A DNA stretch of 64,000 nt from Leifsonia sp. ALI-44-B (GCF_001984125.1 NZ_MTQL01000004.1:1-64000), one strand, 5' to 3'. Numbered from the stretch's first letter, positions 25,602 to 35,456 are shown. The notes: generated by a model from the sequence alone, not told the origin. A program made the numbers and translations.

Positions 25602-26738
25602 CTACGGCGTGCGGCGAGACCCCGTCGGGTCGGTGCGCGACGGCCCCACGCGCTCCTCGTCGGCCGGGCGCACGAACAACCAGCGCGGTTTCGGCTCGAT
25701 GAGCGGTCGGAACACGCGGCGCACGGGCGCGGTCGACAGGACGACGGCGATACCGACGGCCGCGAGGAGCATGATGACGAGCCAGACATCCGGATCGAGC
25801 CCCTGCCGCAGCATCCCGGACTGCCGGATGGGATAGAGCACGAAGCTGTGCAGCAGATAGACGTACATGGTGGCCTGGCCGAACGACGTCATCCAGGTCT
25901 GCCGCCGCGGCACGAGCACGAAGAAGGCTGCGCTCAACAGCACGGCCAGGGCGATCAGGCCGAGTCGCACGAGCCCCGCCCACCACACACCCTCGCCGAG
26001 CCCCTGATACGAGTCGTCGTAGAAGAACCACAGCCGCAGGTCGATGTCGCGCCACACGTCGATGAAGGCAACGAGAACGGCCGCGAGCACGGCGAACAGC
26101 CCGAGGGCCGCAGCGCGCACGGGCCACGTCTGCCGCTCGGTCACACGCCACCGGTCGACAAGCTTCCACGACCGCAGCTTCCAGCCCAACACGAAGAACG
26201 GCAAGATGCCGAGCGTGCGGCTGAGCGAGAACGTGCTGTCGACGTTGTCGAGATAGCCCACACCCACCGAGATCACGACGGCCCAGAGAAGTGGCCAGCG
26301 GATGAGCGCAAGATACGGCAAGATCAGCCGGAAGATGCCGAGCGCCAGCAAGAACCACAGCGTCCACGACGGCTGGGTGGGGTTCACGTTGAGCTCGCCC
26401 TCCACCCAGAACTGCACGAGCGTCCAGATGCTCTCCATGATCAGATAGGGCAGCAGGATGTCGGTGATCACGCGCGCCATCTGCCGCCGCCCGGGCGGGT
26501 CCGACTTCGAGAAGTAGCCGCTCACGATGGCGAACGCGGGCATGTGGAACGCGTAGATGAGCAGATAGACCGTGAGTGCGGCATCCGAATCCTCGGTCAG
26601 GCGCTGAATGCCGTGGCCCATGACGACCAGCACGATGCAGGCGAACCGCGCGTTGTCCCAGAACGGCACGCGTTTCTTCTGAGGGCGGGCGGCGGATGTT
26701 GTGCCGCCCGGCTCGGTCTCGTCGGGGGAGAGCGTCAT
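25602..26738 (-). CDS. Membrane acyltransferase (acyltransferase 3 / fucose 4-O-acetylase-like)
   Basis: 378 aa with about ten transmembrane segments. The N-terminal motif FWDNARFACIVLVVMGHGIQ holds the family's conserved Arg and His, and FHMPAFAIVSGYFSK is the second signature. It probably O-acetylates a cell-surface sugar or lipid-linked glycan using acetyl-CoA; the substrate is unknown. GAGGAG precedes the ATG, and a minus-strand TAGGTT (26763-26768) is a candidate -10. The ~30-residue C terminus is charged and soluble. Confidence 0.88.
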   Translation of the reverse strand: MTLSPDETEPGGTTSAARPQKKRVPFWDNARFACIVLVVMGHGIQRLTEDSDAALTVYLLIYAFHMPAFAIVSGYFSKSDPPGRRQMARVITDILLPYLIMESIWTLVQFWVEGELNVNPTQPSWTLWFLLALGIFRLILPYLALIRWPLLWAVVISVGVGYLDNVDSTFSLSRTLGILPFFVLGWKLRSWKLVDRWRVTERQTWPVRAAALGLFAVLAAVLVAFIDVWRDIDLRLWFFYDDSYQGLGEGVWWAGLVRLGLIALAVLLSAAFFVLVPRRQTWMTSFGQATMYVYLLHSFVLYPIRQSGMLRQGLDPDVWLVIMLLAAVGIAVVLSTAPVRRVFRPLIEPKPRWLFVRPADEERVGPSRTDPTGSRRTP

Positions 26739-27189
26739 GACTCCTCGTTTCGGTCGGCACCAAACCTATCGCGACGTGCACCGCCCGGCCCGTCTTTTCA
26801 GCCCTCGAATTCGCGTCCGACCCGGCCCCAACCGGGCCCGCCGCGGCCGCCCGTTCCTGAATGCAATATGTGCGCCTCCGGTGCAAACGAACCCTTGTCT
26901 GGTAGAATTTCGATGTCCGGTCACCTCTGATCGGGCATGAGTAACACGGAGCAGGCCGGCAGGAAGCTGGTCCTCGGTGGTGAACTCCCTTCCCTCGGTC
27001 GACAGATCTGGTGCCCGCACCCGGTCCGATCCGCGCGGATGGTGGCTTTCTACTGGAGATCAGCCAAGTCCCAAAAGTTCGGCGACTTGAGTACGTACTG
27101 CCTGTTCCTGCTTTGGTATGTCTGAATCGGGCGCGAATGACCGCGCCCACTGCCGCGTGAACCCGCGGCACCAACGTAAGGAGTGACCT
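26739..27189 (+). promoter_or_regulatory. pnp promoter and structured leader (451-bp gap)
   Basis: The gap holds an extended -10-like TGGTAGAAT near 26900, then ~280 nt of probable untranslated leader. The leader contains CAAGTC/GACTTG (27065-27070 and 27084-27089), the perfect palindrome AGTACGTACT (27090-27099), and two adjacent perfect 7-bp hairpins: GGGCGCG/CGCGCCC at 27129-27148 and TGCCGCG/CGCGGCA at 27151-27170. The SD TAAGGAG and GTG 27190 follow at once. PNPase genes are commonly autoregulated through leader hairpins, so this is a likely control site. Confidence 0.6.
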
Positions 27190-29481
27190 GTGGAAGGTCC
27201 AGAAATCAAATTCGCCGAAGCTGTGCTGGATAACGGCGCCTACGGCAAGCGAACGGTCCGTTTCGAGACCGGTCGCCTCGCGCAGCAGGCTCAGGGAGCC
27301 GTCGCTGCCTACCTCGATGAAGAAACCATGCTTCTCTCGGCCACCTCGGCCTCGAAGCACCCGAAAGACAACTTCGACTTCTTCCCGCTGACGGTCGACG
27401 TCGAAGAGCGCAGCTACGCTGCCGGCAAGATCCCCGGTTCGTTCTTCCGCCGCGAAGGCCGTCCCTCCACCGAGGCCATCCTCGTGTGCCGCCTCATCGA
27501 CCGTCCGTTGCGTCCGTCCTTCGTGACCGGCCTGCGCAACGAGGTCCAGATCGTCGTCACCGTGCTGTCGATCGCCCCCGGCGAGTTCTACGACGCGCTG
27601 GCCATCAACGCGGCATCCGCCTCCACCCAGATCTCGGGCCTGCCCTTTAGCGGCCCGATCGCCGGTGTGCGCCTCGCCCTCATCCCCGGTGCCAACAACG
27701 GTTCCGGCCAGTGGGTCGCGTTCCCCAAGGCTGAGCAGCTCGAAGAGGCCGTCTTCGACCTCATCGTCGCCGGCCGTGTCGTCACCGACGCCGAGGGCAA
27801 CGAAGACGTCGCGATCATGATGGTCGAGGCCGAAGCCACCGAGAACAGCTGGAACCTCATCCAGGGCGGCGCCATCAAGCCCAACGAAGAGGTCGTGGCC
27901 GAGGGCCTCGAGGCCTCGAAGCCCTTCATCAAGGAGCTCGTCGCGGCGCAGAACGTTCTCGCCAACCAGGCTGCCAAGGAGATCGCCGACTACCCGGTGT
28001 TCCTGCCCTACAGCAAAGAGACCTACGACCACGTTGCAGGCCTCGCCTACGACGACCTGGTCAACGTCTACCAGATCGCCGACAAGGTCGAGCGTCAGAA
28101 CGCCGACGACTCGCTCAAGGAGCGCGTCAAGGCGTCGCTCACCGAGCGCGTCGAAGCCGGCGAACTCGACGGCGAAGTCCTGCGCGACTTCTCGGCGGCC
28201 TACAAGTCCGTCACCAAGGTGGTCGTCCGCGGCCGCATCCTGCGTGAAGGCGTTCGCATGGACGGGCGCGGCCTGGCCGACATCCGCCCGCTCGATGCCG
28301 AAGTCCAGGTCATCCCGCGCGTGCACGGTTCCGCCGTGTTCCAGCGTGGCGAGACCCAGATCCTCGGTGTCACCACCCTCAACATGTTGAAGATGGAACA
28401 GCAGATCGACTCGCTCTCGCCCGTCAAGAGCAAGCGTTACCTGCACCACTACAACTTCCCGCCCTACTCCACCGGTGAGACCGGTCGCGTCGGCACCCCG
28501 AAGCGTCGCGAGATCGGGCACGGCTTCCTCGCCGAGCGCGCCCTCGTTCCGGTTCTGCCGAGCCGCGAAGAGTTCCCCTACGCCATCCGTCAGGTCTCCG
28601 AGGCGCTGTCCTCCAACGGCTCGACCTCGATGGGCTCCGTCTGCGCGTCGACCCTGTCGCTGCTGAACGCCGGTGTGCCGCTGCGCGCGCCCGTCGCCGG
28701 CATCGCCATGGGCCTCGTGTCCGACACCGTCGATGGCCAGACGCGCTACGCGGCTCTCACCGACATCCTCGGTGCCGAAGACGCGCTCGGAGACATGGAC
28801 TTCAAGGTCGCCGGCACCAGCGAGTTCGTCACCGCGATCCAGCTCGACACCAAGCTCGACGGCATCCCTGCCTCGGTGCTCGCTGCCGCTCTGACGCAGG
28901 CGAAGGACGCCCGCACCACGATCCTCTCCGTGCTCAACGCGGCGATCGACGCTCCCGACGAGATGGCGCCCACGGCTCCTCGCGTCATCAGCGTGCAGAT
29001 CCCCGTCGACAAGATCGGCGAGCTCATCGGACCCAAGGGCAAGACGATCAACGCCATCCAGGACGAGACCGGCGCCGACATCTCGATCGAAGAGAACGGC
29101 ACCGTCTACATCGGCGCCGTCGACGGTCCGTCGGCCGAGGCTGCTCGTGCCCGGGTGAACGCCATCGCCAACCCGACCAACCCCGAGGTCGGCGAGCAGT
29201 TCCTCGGAACCGTCGTGAAGATCGCCGCCTTCGGCGCCTTCGTCTCGCTGCTTCCCGGCAAGGACGGCCTGCTGCACATCTCCGAGGTGCGCAAGCTCGC
29301 GGGTGGCAAGCGCGTCGAGAACGTCGAAGACGTGCTCGGTGTCGGCCAGAAGATCCTCGTCGAGATCACCAAGATCGACGACCGTGGCAAGCTGTCGCTC
29401 GCTCCCGTCGTGGCTGAGGAAGCTGACACGCAGTCGAGTGCTGCCGCCAGCGAGGGCCCCGAGGCTCCGGCCGAAGGCTAA
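27190..29481 (+). CDS. pnp: Polyribonucleotide nucleotidyltransferase (PNPase)
   Basis: 763 aa. Phosphorolytic 3'-5' RNA exonuclease. Domains in order: first RNase PH fold (~10-150, with [24 protein letters not shown]), an all-helical linker, the second catalytic RNase PH fold (~345-570, with [23 protein letters not shown] and [17 protein letters not shown]), KH (~615-670, [19 protein letters not shown]) and S1 (~685-750, [30 protein letters not shown]). The GTG start is set by AAGGAG. The tail is acidic and Ala/Glu-rich. Essential in Actinobacteria, where it works with RNase J and RNase E. Confidence 0.98.
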   Translation: MEGPEIKFAEAVLDNGAYGKRTVRFETGRLAQQAQGAVAAYLDEETMLLSATSASKHPKDNFDFFPLTVDVEERSYAAGKIPGSFFRREGRPSTEAILVCRLIDRPLRPSFVTGLRNEVQIVVTVLSIAPGEFYDALAINAASASTQISGLPFSGPIAGVRLALIPGANNGSGQWVAFPKAEQLEEAVFDLIVAGRVVTDAEGNEDVAIMMVEAEATENSWNLIQGGAIKPNEEVVAEGLEASKPFIKELVAAQNVLANQAAKEIADYPVFLPYSKETYDHVAGLAYDDLVNVYQIADKVERQNADDSLKERVKASLTERVEAGELDGEVLRDFSAAYKSVTKVVVRGRILREGVRMDGRGLADIRPLDAEVQVIPRVHGSAVFQRGETQILGVTTLNMLKMEQQIDSLSPVKSKRYLHHYNFPPYSTGETGRVGTPKRREIGHGFLAERALVPVLPSREEFPYAIRQVSEALSSNGSTSMGSVCASTLSLLNAGVPLRAPVAGIAMGLVSDTVDGQTRYAALTDILGAEDALGDMDFKVAGTSEFVTAIQLDTKLDGIPASVLAAALTQAKDARTTILSVLNAAIDAPDEMAPTAPRVISVQIPVDKIGELIGPKGKTINAIQDETGADISIEENGTVYIGAVDGPSAEAARARVNAIANPTNPEVGEQFLGTVVKIAAFGAFVSLLPGKDGLLHISEVRKLAGGKRVENVEDVLGVGQKILVEITKIDDRGKLSLAPVVAEEADTQSSAAASEGPEAPAEG

Positions 29482-29508
29482 TCCCTTCCCGGTCGCCCAC
29501 GGCGATTC

Positions 29509-29546
29509 ACGAACGCGCTCGTCCCTCACGGGGCGAGCGCGTTCGT
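29509..29546 (+). terminator. Terminator of pnp
   Basis: ACGAACGCGCTCG and CGAGCGCGTTCGT form a perfect 13-bp stem with a 12-nt loop. Confidence 0.85.
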
Positions 29547-29688
29547 CGTTGTCGAATCGTTATGATCCAATCTGTCAAGGGCGCGGGCGATATCCGGTGC
29601 GGATGTCTGAAGTGACCTACCCTCGAAGTAGGCGATGGGGGTCGCCTGGTACGTGTCCGGGCAACACCGCAGGCGAGAGGGGGCGGAG

Positions 29689-31074
29689 ATGGCGAAGTTC
29701 ATCCCGCGGCTCTTCACCGTGTCCGAACCGGCCGAGGCGACGGTCGAGGAGACCGATTCGGCTCCTCCCGTGACCTCCGGTGTCGCCGTGCGAAGTGGCC
29801 GCCATGCCGCCCGGGCGAATGTCGTGACCGCGACGGCAGAGGCTGTGGCGGAAGCCGAAGCCGAGTCGCTGGCGACCGGCGGTATCGACGCGATAGCTGC
29901 TATCGAGGCGCGTCTGCGGGCCTCCGCGCCCGTCGTCACGGGCACCACATCGGTTGTGGCGCCCGATACCGATACCGATGCCGCATCTTCCGCCGGGAGT
30001 CCCGCTGTCGCCTCGCAGAAGACGCGCCGGGCGAACGCCGTGCCGACCTCGGCGCAGGCTCTCGTCGCGACACCGGCGCAGACAAGTGCTCGTGCCGATC
30101 TGCCCGCGCACCCCTCCGCTCCGATCCCCGTGCTGGGCGACGGCGTGGGTGCGAGCATCCGCAACACCGTCGGCGATAGCGAGCTCGAGGTGTTCCCTGT
30201 GTCGCTCGGCACCAGCGTGTTCGGCTGGACGGCCGAGTCGACGGCATCCGAAGCGATCCTCAATCGCTACGCCGATTTCGGCGGCAACTTCATCGACACG
30301 GCCGACAGCTACTCGGGCGGCCGCAGCGAGCACATCATCGGGCGCTGGATGTCGAGGCGCCGCAATCGCGACGACATGGTCGTGGCGACGAAGATCGGCC
30401 GTCACCCCGACAGCCCGGGCCTCGGCCCCGTGAACATGGTGCGCGCCGTCGAGGCCAGCCTCGAGCGCCTCGACACCGACCACATCGATCTGCTCTACTT
30501 TCACGACGACGACGACTCCGTGCGCCTCGAAGATGCGCTGGGCACGGCGCAGTGGCTCATCGAGACGGGCAAGGTGCGCTACCTGGGCGTCTCGAACTTC
30601 ACGCCCGAGCGCCTGATCGAGGCCCGCATCCTCGCCGCCGCCGGCTACCCGCGCTTCGAGGCCGTCGAAACGCACTACAGCCTGCTCACTCGCGAGCGTT
30701 ACGAGGGCGGGCTGCAGCTCGTCGCGCAGGGCCAGGGGCTCGGCGTCATGCCGTACTACGCGCTGGAGAATGGTTTCCTCACGGGCAAGTACCGCTCGCG
30801 TGCCGACTTCGCCGATCGTCTGCGTTCCGCCAAGGCCGCCGAGCACCTCGGCCGCCGCGGCCTGCGCGTCTTGAAGGCCCTCGACCAGATCGCGCTCGAA
30901 ATCGGCGTGAGCGTCACGACCATCGCTATCGCGTGGCTGCAGCACCGACCGGGGGTCGCAGCGCCCGTCGTGAGTGCATCCCGACCGGAACAGGTCGACG
31001 CCATCGTGCAGTCCGCCGGCGTGCAGCTCACGCGCACGCAGGTGCTCGATCTGGAACGCGCCTCGCGCATCTGA
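29689..31074 (+). CDS. Aldo/keto reductase with ~150-residue N-terminal extension
   Basis: 461 aa. The AKR core starts near residue 160 (LEVFPVSLGTSVFGW) and includes FIDTADSYSGGRSEHIIGRW (catalytic Asp/Tyr), VVATKIGRHP (Lys), IDLLYFHDDDDSVRLEDAL (the position normally His is in YFHDD), and VRYLGVSNFTPERL. The first ~150 residues are Ala/Thr/Ser/Val-rich with no recognisable fold or signal peptide. The start is taken as ATG 29689 after a GGGGGCGGAG SD-like stretch. A small AKR would be ~310 aa, so the extension is unusual. Substrate unknown. Confidence 0.88.
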   Translation: MAKFIPRLFTVSEPAEATVEETDSAPPVTSGVAVRSGRHAARANVVTATAEAVAEAEAESLATGGIDAIAAIEARLRASAPVVTGTTSVVAPDTDTDAASSAGSPAVASQKTRRANAVPTSAQALVATPAQTSARADLPAHPSAPIPVLGDGVGASIRNTVGDSELEVFPVSLGTSVFGWTAESTASEAILNRYADFGGNFIDTADSYSGGRSEHIIGRWMSRRRNRDDMVVATKIGRHPDSPGLGPVNMVRAVEASLERLDTDHIDLLYFHDDDDSVRLEDALGTAQWLIETGKVRYLGVSNFTPERLIEARILAAAGYPRFEAVETHYSLLTRERYEGGLQLVAQGQGLGVMPYYALENGFLTGKYRSRADFADRLRSAKAAEHLGRRGLRVLKALDQIALEIGVSVTTIAIAWLQHRPGVAAPVVSASRPEQVDAIVQSAGVQLTRTQVLDLERASRI

Positions 31075-31230
31075 GGCTGCATCGGGTTTACTCGAGATGC
31101 TCTGCGGGCTCCCAGGCGCGCACCCCACCCCTGTCGTAAGCTGAATGCTGGAAAACGTACCCCGTCGACACCGACGATCCCGGCGCCGAAGGCGGGACCG
31201 CGGGCCAGGCGGGGCCAAGGAGTAGCACCG

Positions 31231-31833
31231 GTGTCACACTATATTTACCTCGTCCGCCACGGAGAACAGCAAGACGCTGAGCACGGCATGCCCGACGGGC
31301 CGCTGTCCGCCCGGGGCCGACGTCAGGCGCAACTCCTGGCCGAGCGGCTGGGGGGAGTGCCCATGGACAATGCGTGGCATTCGCCCCTGCAGCGCGCGTC
31401 CGAGACGGCCAAGATCATCGCCGAGCGCCTGCCGGCCCTTGAGCCCGAGCCCTCGGCCCTGCTGTTCGACTGCGTGCCCTCGGGCAAGACGGCCAACACG
31501 CCCGCGGCCTACGACGCGTTTTTCGGGTCGGTGACCGAAGAAGAGGTCGACGCGGGTTCGGCACAGATGTCCGACGCCGTGTCCGAGTTCCTGGCGCCCG
31601 TGCGCGGAGAACGACACGATCTGCTCATCACCCACAACTTCGTCATCGGATGGTTCGTCCGCGAGGTGCTCGAAGCGCCCGAGTGGCGGTGGACGACGTT
31701 GAACCAGGCGAATTGCGGGCTCACGATCATCCACCAGAAGGCCGGACGGCCGTGGACCCTCGTCACCCACAACGACCTGTCGCACCTGCCATTCGAGATC
31801 CGCACCGGGCTGCCCGACACTATCCCGGCCTAG
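31231..31833 (+). CDS. Histidine phosphatase family protein
   Basis: 200 aa phosphoglycerate-mutase-like phosphatase. The catalytic motif is YLVRHGEQQD (His10), with SPLQRASETAKIIAERL (second Arg) and LLITHNFVIGWFVREVL (second His). The order fits the branch-1 histidine phosphatases such as GpmB/CobC/SixA relatives; the substrate is unknown. GTG start after CAAGGAG. Confidence 0.92.
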   Translation: MSHYIYLVRHGEQQDAEHGMPDGPLSARGRRQAQLLAERLGGVPMDNAWHSPLQRASETAKIIAERLPALEPEPSALLFDCVPSGKTANTPAAYDAFFGSVTEEEVDAGSAQMSDAVSEFLAPVRGERHDLLITHNFVIGWFVREVLEAPEWRWTTLNQANCGLTIIHQKAGRPWTLVTHNDLSHLPFEIRTGLPDTIPA

Positions 31834-31950
31834 AGCGGGTTCGCCGGCACGGCACGGCTCGGCTCCGGCACGGCTCCGCTCCGGCACGTCTTCGGCACGG
31901 CGCGGGCGCAAGCCCGGGCGGCGGCGCGCGGCGCTTGGTAGGTTTGAGGC

Positions 31951-32781
31951 ATGACAACGAGAGTCGCCGTCGTCGGCGCCACCGGAAAAATGGGCACCCT
32001 TGTTCGCGAGCTGGTCGAGCAGACCGACGGCTTCGAGGTCGTGGCCGCGCTCGATTCTTCGTCGCCGCTCACCGAGATGGACGATGCCGACCTCGTGGTC
32101 GACGTCACATCGCCGGCGGTCAGCCCGCAGGTCGTGCAGCATGCCGTCGAGCGTGGCCTCAAGGTGCTCGTCGGGTCGTCCGGCTGGTCGAGCTCGCGCA
32201 TCACGACGCTCGAGACGCAGGTCGCACAGTCCACGAGCGGTGTCGTCATCATCCCCAATTTCTCGCTCGGCTCGGTTCTGGCCACGGCGTTCGCCGCGAT
32301 GGCGGGCCGATTCTATGACTCGATCGAGATCATCGAGGCGCACAGGTCCTCCAAGGTCGATTCGCCGAGCGGCACGGCCGTGCGCACCGCCGAGCTCATC
32401 CAGGCGGCCCGCGCCGGCCAGGGGCCCGTCGAGGCGCCGCACACCGATCAGCGGGCTCGCGGACAGCAGGTATCGAGCATCCCCATTCACAGCCTGCGCA
32501 TGCGCGGCGTGGTCGCCAAGCAGGATGTCGTGTTCGGCGGCACGGGCGAAGTGCTCACCATCTCGCACGACACGCTCGATCCCTCGGCCTACGAGCGCGG
32601 CATCGTCATAGCGCTCGAGGCGGCGCGATCGGCCGTCGGGGTGACCGTCGGCCTCGACAAGCTCCTCGATCTCGACCTGTCGTCCTCGCGGGGCGCGGAT
32701 GCTGCACTCACCGTCGATGACCCTGCTGCCGGCCCCGAGAACACCTCGGGCCAGGCCGCTCAGGCAGCGACGCCTCGATGA
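31951..32781 (+). CDS. dapB: 4-hydroxy-tetrahydrodipicolinate reductase
   Basis: 276 aa. NAD(P)H-dependent reduction in the DAP/lysine pathway. It has the Rossmann motif VVGATGKMG at the N terminus, DVTSPAVSPQ, IIPNFSLGSVLATAFAAMA, and the catalytic segment EAHRSSKVDSPSGTAVRTAELI. The C-terminal ~30 residues are an Ala/Pro extension. Leaderless: TAGGTT (31939-31944), 6 nt, ATG. The stop overlaps the next ATG (ATGA). dapA lies 2.7 kb downstream and dapF 19 kb away. Confidence 0.97.
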   Translation: MTTRVAVVGATGKMGTLVRELVEQTDGFEVVAALDSSSPLTEMDDADLVVDVTSPAVSPQVVQHAVERGLKVLVGSSGWSSSRITTLETQVAQSTSGVVIIPNFSLGSVLATAFAAMAGRFYDSIEIIEAHRSSKVDSPSGTAVRTAELIQAARAGQGPVEAPHTDQRARGQQVSSIPIHSLRMRGVVAKQDVVFGGTGEVLTISHDTLDPSAYERGIVIALEAARSAVGVTVGLDKLLDLDLSSSRGADAALTVDDPAAGPENTSGQAAQAATPR

Positions 32782-33221
32782 CCACGCGCCTGCTCGTCGG
32801 CGTCATGGCCGTGCTGTTGCTGCTCTACATCGTTCTGGTCGGCCAGCGGGCCGTGTTGCTCGTGGCGACGGGCGAGCCCATCGCCATCGTCATGGGTGTT
32901 GCCCTGCTCGTCATCCCGATAATCGGCCTGTGGGCGCTCGCGCGCGAACTGCTGTTCGGTGTGCGCGCCGACAAGCTCGGACGCCGACTCGGCGACGAAG
33001 ACGCGCTGCCCGACGAGGAGCTGCCCGTGCGGCCGTCCGGTCGCCCCCTGCGCGAGGCCGCCGACGAGGTATTCCCGCGCTACCGCTCCGAGGTGGAGCA
33101 GAACCCCGAGGACTGGCGTGCCTGGTATCGCCTCGGGCTCGCCTATGACGGCGCGGGCGACCGGCGCCGCGCGCGCCAGGCGATCCGCGAAGCCATCAGT
33201 CTCGAGCGCCGCGCCGCTTAG
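32778..33221 (+). CDS. Membrane protein with C-terminal TPR-like repeat, coupled to dapB
   Basis: 147 aa. Two N-terminal transmembrane helices (LLVGVMAVLLLLYIVLVG; IAIVMGVALLVIPIIGLWALA) are followed by a cytosolic domain ending in a single tetratricopeptide-like unit (NPEDWRAWYRLGLAYDGAGDRRRARQ, then IREAISLE). ATG overlaps the dapB stop. Widespread beside dapB in Actinobacteria, function unknown. Confidence 0.82.
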   Translation: MTTRLLVGVMAVLLLLYIVLVGQRAVLLVATGEPIAIVMGVALLVIPIIGLWALARELLFGVRADKLGRRLGDEDALPDEELPVRPSGRPLREAADEVFPRYRSEVEQNPEDWRAWYRLGLAYDGAGDRRRARQAIREAISLERRAA

Positions 33222-33242
33222 AGACAGACGGCTCGCGGCAGG

Positions 33243-34133
33243 CTAGCCCGCCGCGAGCGCCGCGTCGACGGCCTCCTCGACCGTGCGGTGCGTGAAGGTG
33301 AAACCCGTGCGCTCGAGAACGCCCGGTTCGATGCGCTGATCGATCAGCAACAGGTCGTCGGCGGCCTGCTGCAGCGCCGCCTTGAGCGCGAACTTCGGCG
33401 CCCGCAGCAGGAAGGGCCGTTCGAGTCGCCGCGCCAGATGGAACATGAGGTCGTTGGCGCTCGACGGCGTGGGGCCCACGAGGTTCACCGGCCCGTCGAT
33501 GTCATTATCGAGGACGTGTCGGATGCCCCGCACCTCGTCGTCGAGGCTCACCCACGGCCAGCGCTGCGTGCCCGAGCCGAGCGGCCCCGCCACGCCGAGC
33601 TTGGTCAGTGGCATGAGCGGTTTGAGGATGCCTTCGAGAGCCAGCACGACTCCCGTGCGCAGTCGCACGGTGCGCACCGAATCGGGTGCCTTCATCGCTT
33701 CGGCTTCCCAGCGCACGCACACACCCGCGAGGAACCCCTCGCCGTAGTTCGATTCCTCGGTCAACGTCTCGCCGGGCCGTGAGCCGTAGTAGCCCGACGC
33801 CGACCCGCTCGCGAAGACGGGCGGGGGAGTGCTCGTGCGGTGCAGCGCCTCGACGAGTGTGCGCGTCGCCTGCACGCGCGAGGACAGGAGCGTGCGGCGG
33901 TACGACGCCGTCCACGGCAGCTTCGAGATTGACGCGCCGGACAGGTTGACCACGGCGTCGACGCCGTCAAATGCCGACACGTCGAGTCGCCCGGCGGCCG
34001 GGTCCCACGAGACCTCGCCGGCGCCGGCGTTATCGCGCCGCACGAGATGGACGACCTCGTGCTGATCGTCGCGCAGCGAGCGCGTGAGGGCCGTGCCGAT
34101 GAGACCGGATGCTCCGGCGATGAGAACGCGCAT
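33243..34133 (-). CDS. TIGR01777-family NAD(P)-binding epimerase-like protein
   Basis: 296 aa extended-SDR fold with MRVLIAGASGLIGTALTRSL at the N terminus, GVDAVVNLSGASI, and the family signature SGSASGYYGSRPGETLTEES. It ends in DUF1731-like APKFALKAALQQAADDLLLIDQRIEP. The cellular role is unknown (YfcH/SDR39U1 relatives). It starts 2 nt after the osmC-family stop, so the two genes form an operon on the minus strand. Confidence 0.92.
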   Translation of the reverse strand: MRVLIAGASGLIGTALTRSLRDDQHEVVHLVRRDNAGAGEVSWDPAAGRLDVSAFDGVDAVVNLSGASISKLPWTASYRRTLLSSRVQATRTLVEALHRTSTPPPVFASGSASGYYGSRPGETLTEESNYGEGFLAGVCVRWEAEAMKAPDSVRTVRLRTGVVLALEGILKPLMPLTKLGVAGPLGSGTQRWPWVSLDDEVRGIRHVLDNDIDGPVNLVGPTPSSANDLMFHLARRLERPFLLRAPKFALKAALQQAADDLLLIDQRIEPGVLERTGFTFTHRTVEEAVDAALAAG

Positions 34134-34135
34134 GT

Positions 34136-34561
34136 CTAGGCCAGGCTCGCTTCCAGCGTGATGGTGATGCCCGTGAGCGCCTGCGACACCGGGCAGTTGA
34201 CCTTGGCGTCTTCGGCGATGCGCTCGAACGTCTCTTCGTCGAGACCCGGCACGACGGCCGACACGAGCAGGTGGCTCGAGGTGATGCCCGTGCCCGGCTG
34301 GAACGTGACGGCGGCCGTGGTCTGCACGCGCTCGGGAGGCGTGCCGTTCTCGGTCAACGCGTTCGAGAAAGCCATCGAGTAGCACGCGGCGTGAGCGGCA
34401 CCGAGCAGCTCTTCGGGGGTCGTCACGCTCTCCGAACCCTCGGACCGTGCCTTCCAGTCGACCGGCAGGCTCGCGGCCTTCGACGAGTCGAGGGTGACCG
34501 TTCCCGAGCCCTCGAAAAGCGTTCCGTTCCAGACCGTCGTGGCTTCGCTGGTAACCGCCAT
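34136..34561 (-). CDS. OsmC-family peroxiredoxin
   Basis: 141 aa thiol peroxidase for organic hydroperoxides. The redox pair is Cys60 (GAAHAACYSMA) and Cys123 (AKVNCPVSQAL), spaced as in OsmC/Ohr. The PEELLGAAHAACYSMAF context is OsmC-like. GGAGG lies just before the ATG. It is cotranscribed with the SDR-like gene downstream. Confidence 0.93.
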   Translation of the reverse strand: MAVTSEATTVWNGTLFEGSGTVTLDSSKAASLPVDWKARSEGSESVTTPEELLGAAHAACYSMAFSNALTENGTPPERVQTTAAVTFQPGTGITSSHLLVSAVVPGLDEETFERIAEDAKVNCPVSQALTGITITLEASLA

Positions 34562-34646
34562 GGTGCACCTCCGTGAGTTGTTCAGGCGCTCCGTACGCCT
34601 GCCGTCAGCCTAACGAGGGCGTCCGACATCCGGGTAGGGTTGACGC

Positions 34647-35372
34647 GTGCCAGAGATTGAATTCCGTTCCGATGTGACCGTCGAGCTCGTGCGTTCGAGC
34701 GCCTCCGATTCGGATGTGCTTTTTGCCGCGCGCGTGTCGACGCAGGGCGAGCAGACGCTCGAGGCCGCGCAAGACGGGCAGGAGGCGACATCCCGCGACC
34801 GGGGTCTCATCAACTACCTGATGCGTGACCGCCACGGCTCGCCGTTCGAGCACAACTCCATGACCTTCTATGTGCAAGCTCCCATCTTCGTGTTCCGCGA
34901 GTTCATGCGGCACCGCATGGCCAGCTACAACGAAGAATCGGGCCGCTATCGCGAGCTGCGTCCCGTGTTCTACGTGCCGTCCGAAGAGCGCAACCTCGTG
35001 CAGGTCGGCAAGCCCGGCGCCTACGACTTCCTGCCCGGCACCGCCGAGCAGACCGCGCTCGTGCGCGACGAGACCGTTCGCGCATCCACTCAGGCCTTCG
35101 AGGCCTACCAGCGCATGCTCGATGCCGGTGTCGCCCGAGAGGTCGCGCGCATCGTCTTGCCGCTCAACATCTATTCGTCGATGTATGTCACGGTCAACGC
35201 GCGATCGCTCATGAACTTCCTGTCGCTGCGCACCAAGCGCGAGGGCAGCCAGTTCCCATCGTTCCCGCAGCGCGAGATCGAGATGTGCGCCGAGAAGATG
35301 GAAGACGTGTGGCAGAAGCTCATGCCGCTCACGCACGAGGCGTTTCAGAGCAAGGGTCGCGTTGCGCCGTAG
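34647..35372 (+). CDS. thyX: FAD-dependent thymidylate synthase
   Basis: 241 aa. Methylates dUMP to dTMP with CH2-THF and reduced FAD. The ThyX motif RHRxxSxNExSxRY is intact as RHRMASYNEESGRY. Flanking HGSPFEHNSMTFYVQAPIF and PLNIYSSMYVTVNARSLMNF match the family. GTG start 6 nt after TAGGGT (34635-34640), hence probably leaderless. No thyA is seen in the window. Confidence 0.98.
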   Translation: MPEIEFRSDVTVELVRSSASDSDVLFAARVSTQGEQTLEAAQDGQEATSRDRGLINYLMRDRHGSPFEHNSMTFYVQAPIFVFREFMRHRMASYNEESGRYRELRPVFYVPSEERNLVQVGKPGAYDFLPGTAEQTALVRDETVRASTQAFEAYQRMLDAGVAREVARIVLPLNIYSSMYVTVNARSLMNFLSLRTKREGSQFPSFPQREIEMCAEKMEDVWQKLMPLTHEAFQSKGRVAP

Positions 35373-35456
35373 TGCTCGGGGCGTTCGAGTCGTTCGAGGT
35401 GCCGGCACCGGGGCGGCGGATGTCGCCGGCCCCCGTCGAACCGGTAACCTAAGACC

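Noticed and set aside
26938-27125. Small ORF (62 codons) in the pnp leader ending in an aromatic-rich segment, as a leader peptide.
   Set aside because: No SD, and codon composition unlike neighbours. I prefer an untranslated leader, though translation was not excluded.
25429-29529. A 1366-codon open frame antisense to pnp, and similar long minus-strand frames (for example 9079-12141 and 1469-3505).
   Set aside because: They are shadows of real genes in a high-GC genome: His/Arg/Gly/Asp-rich translations, no SD and no family motifs.
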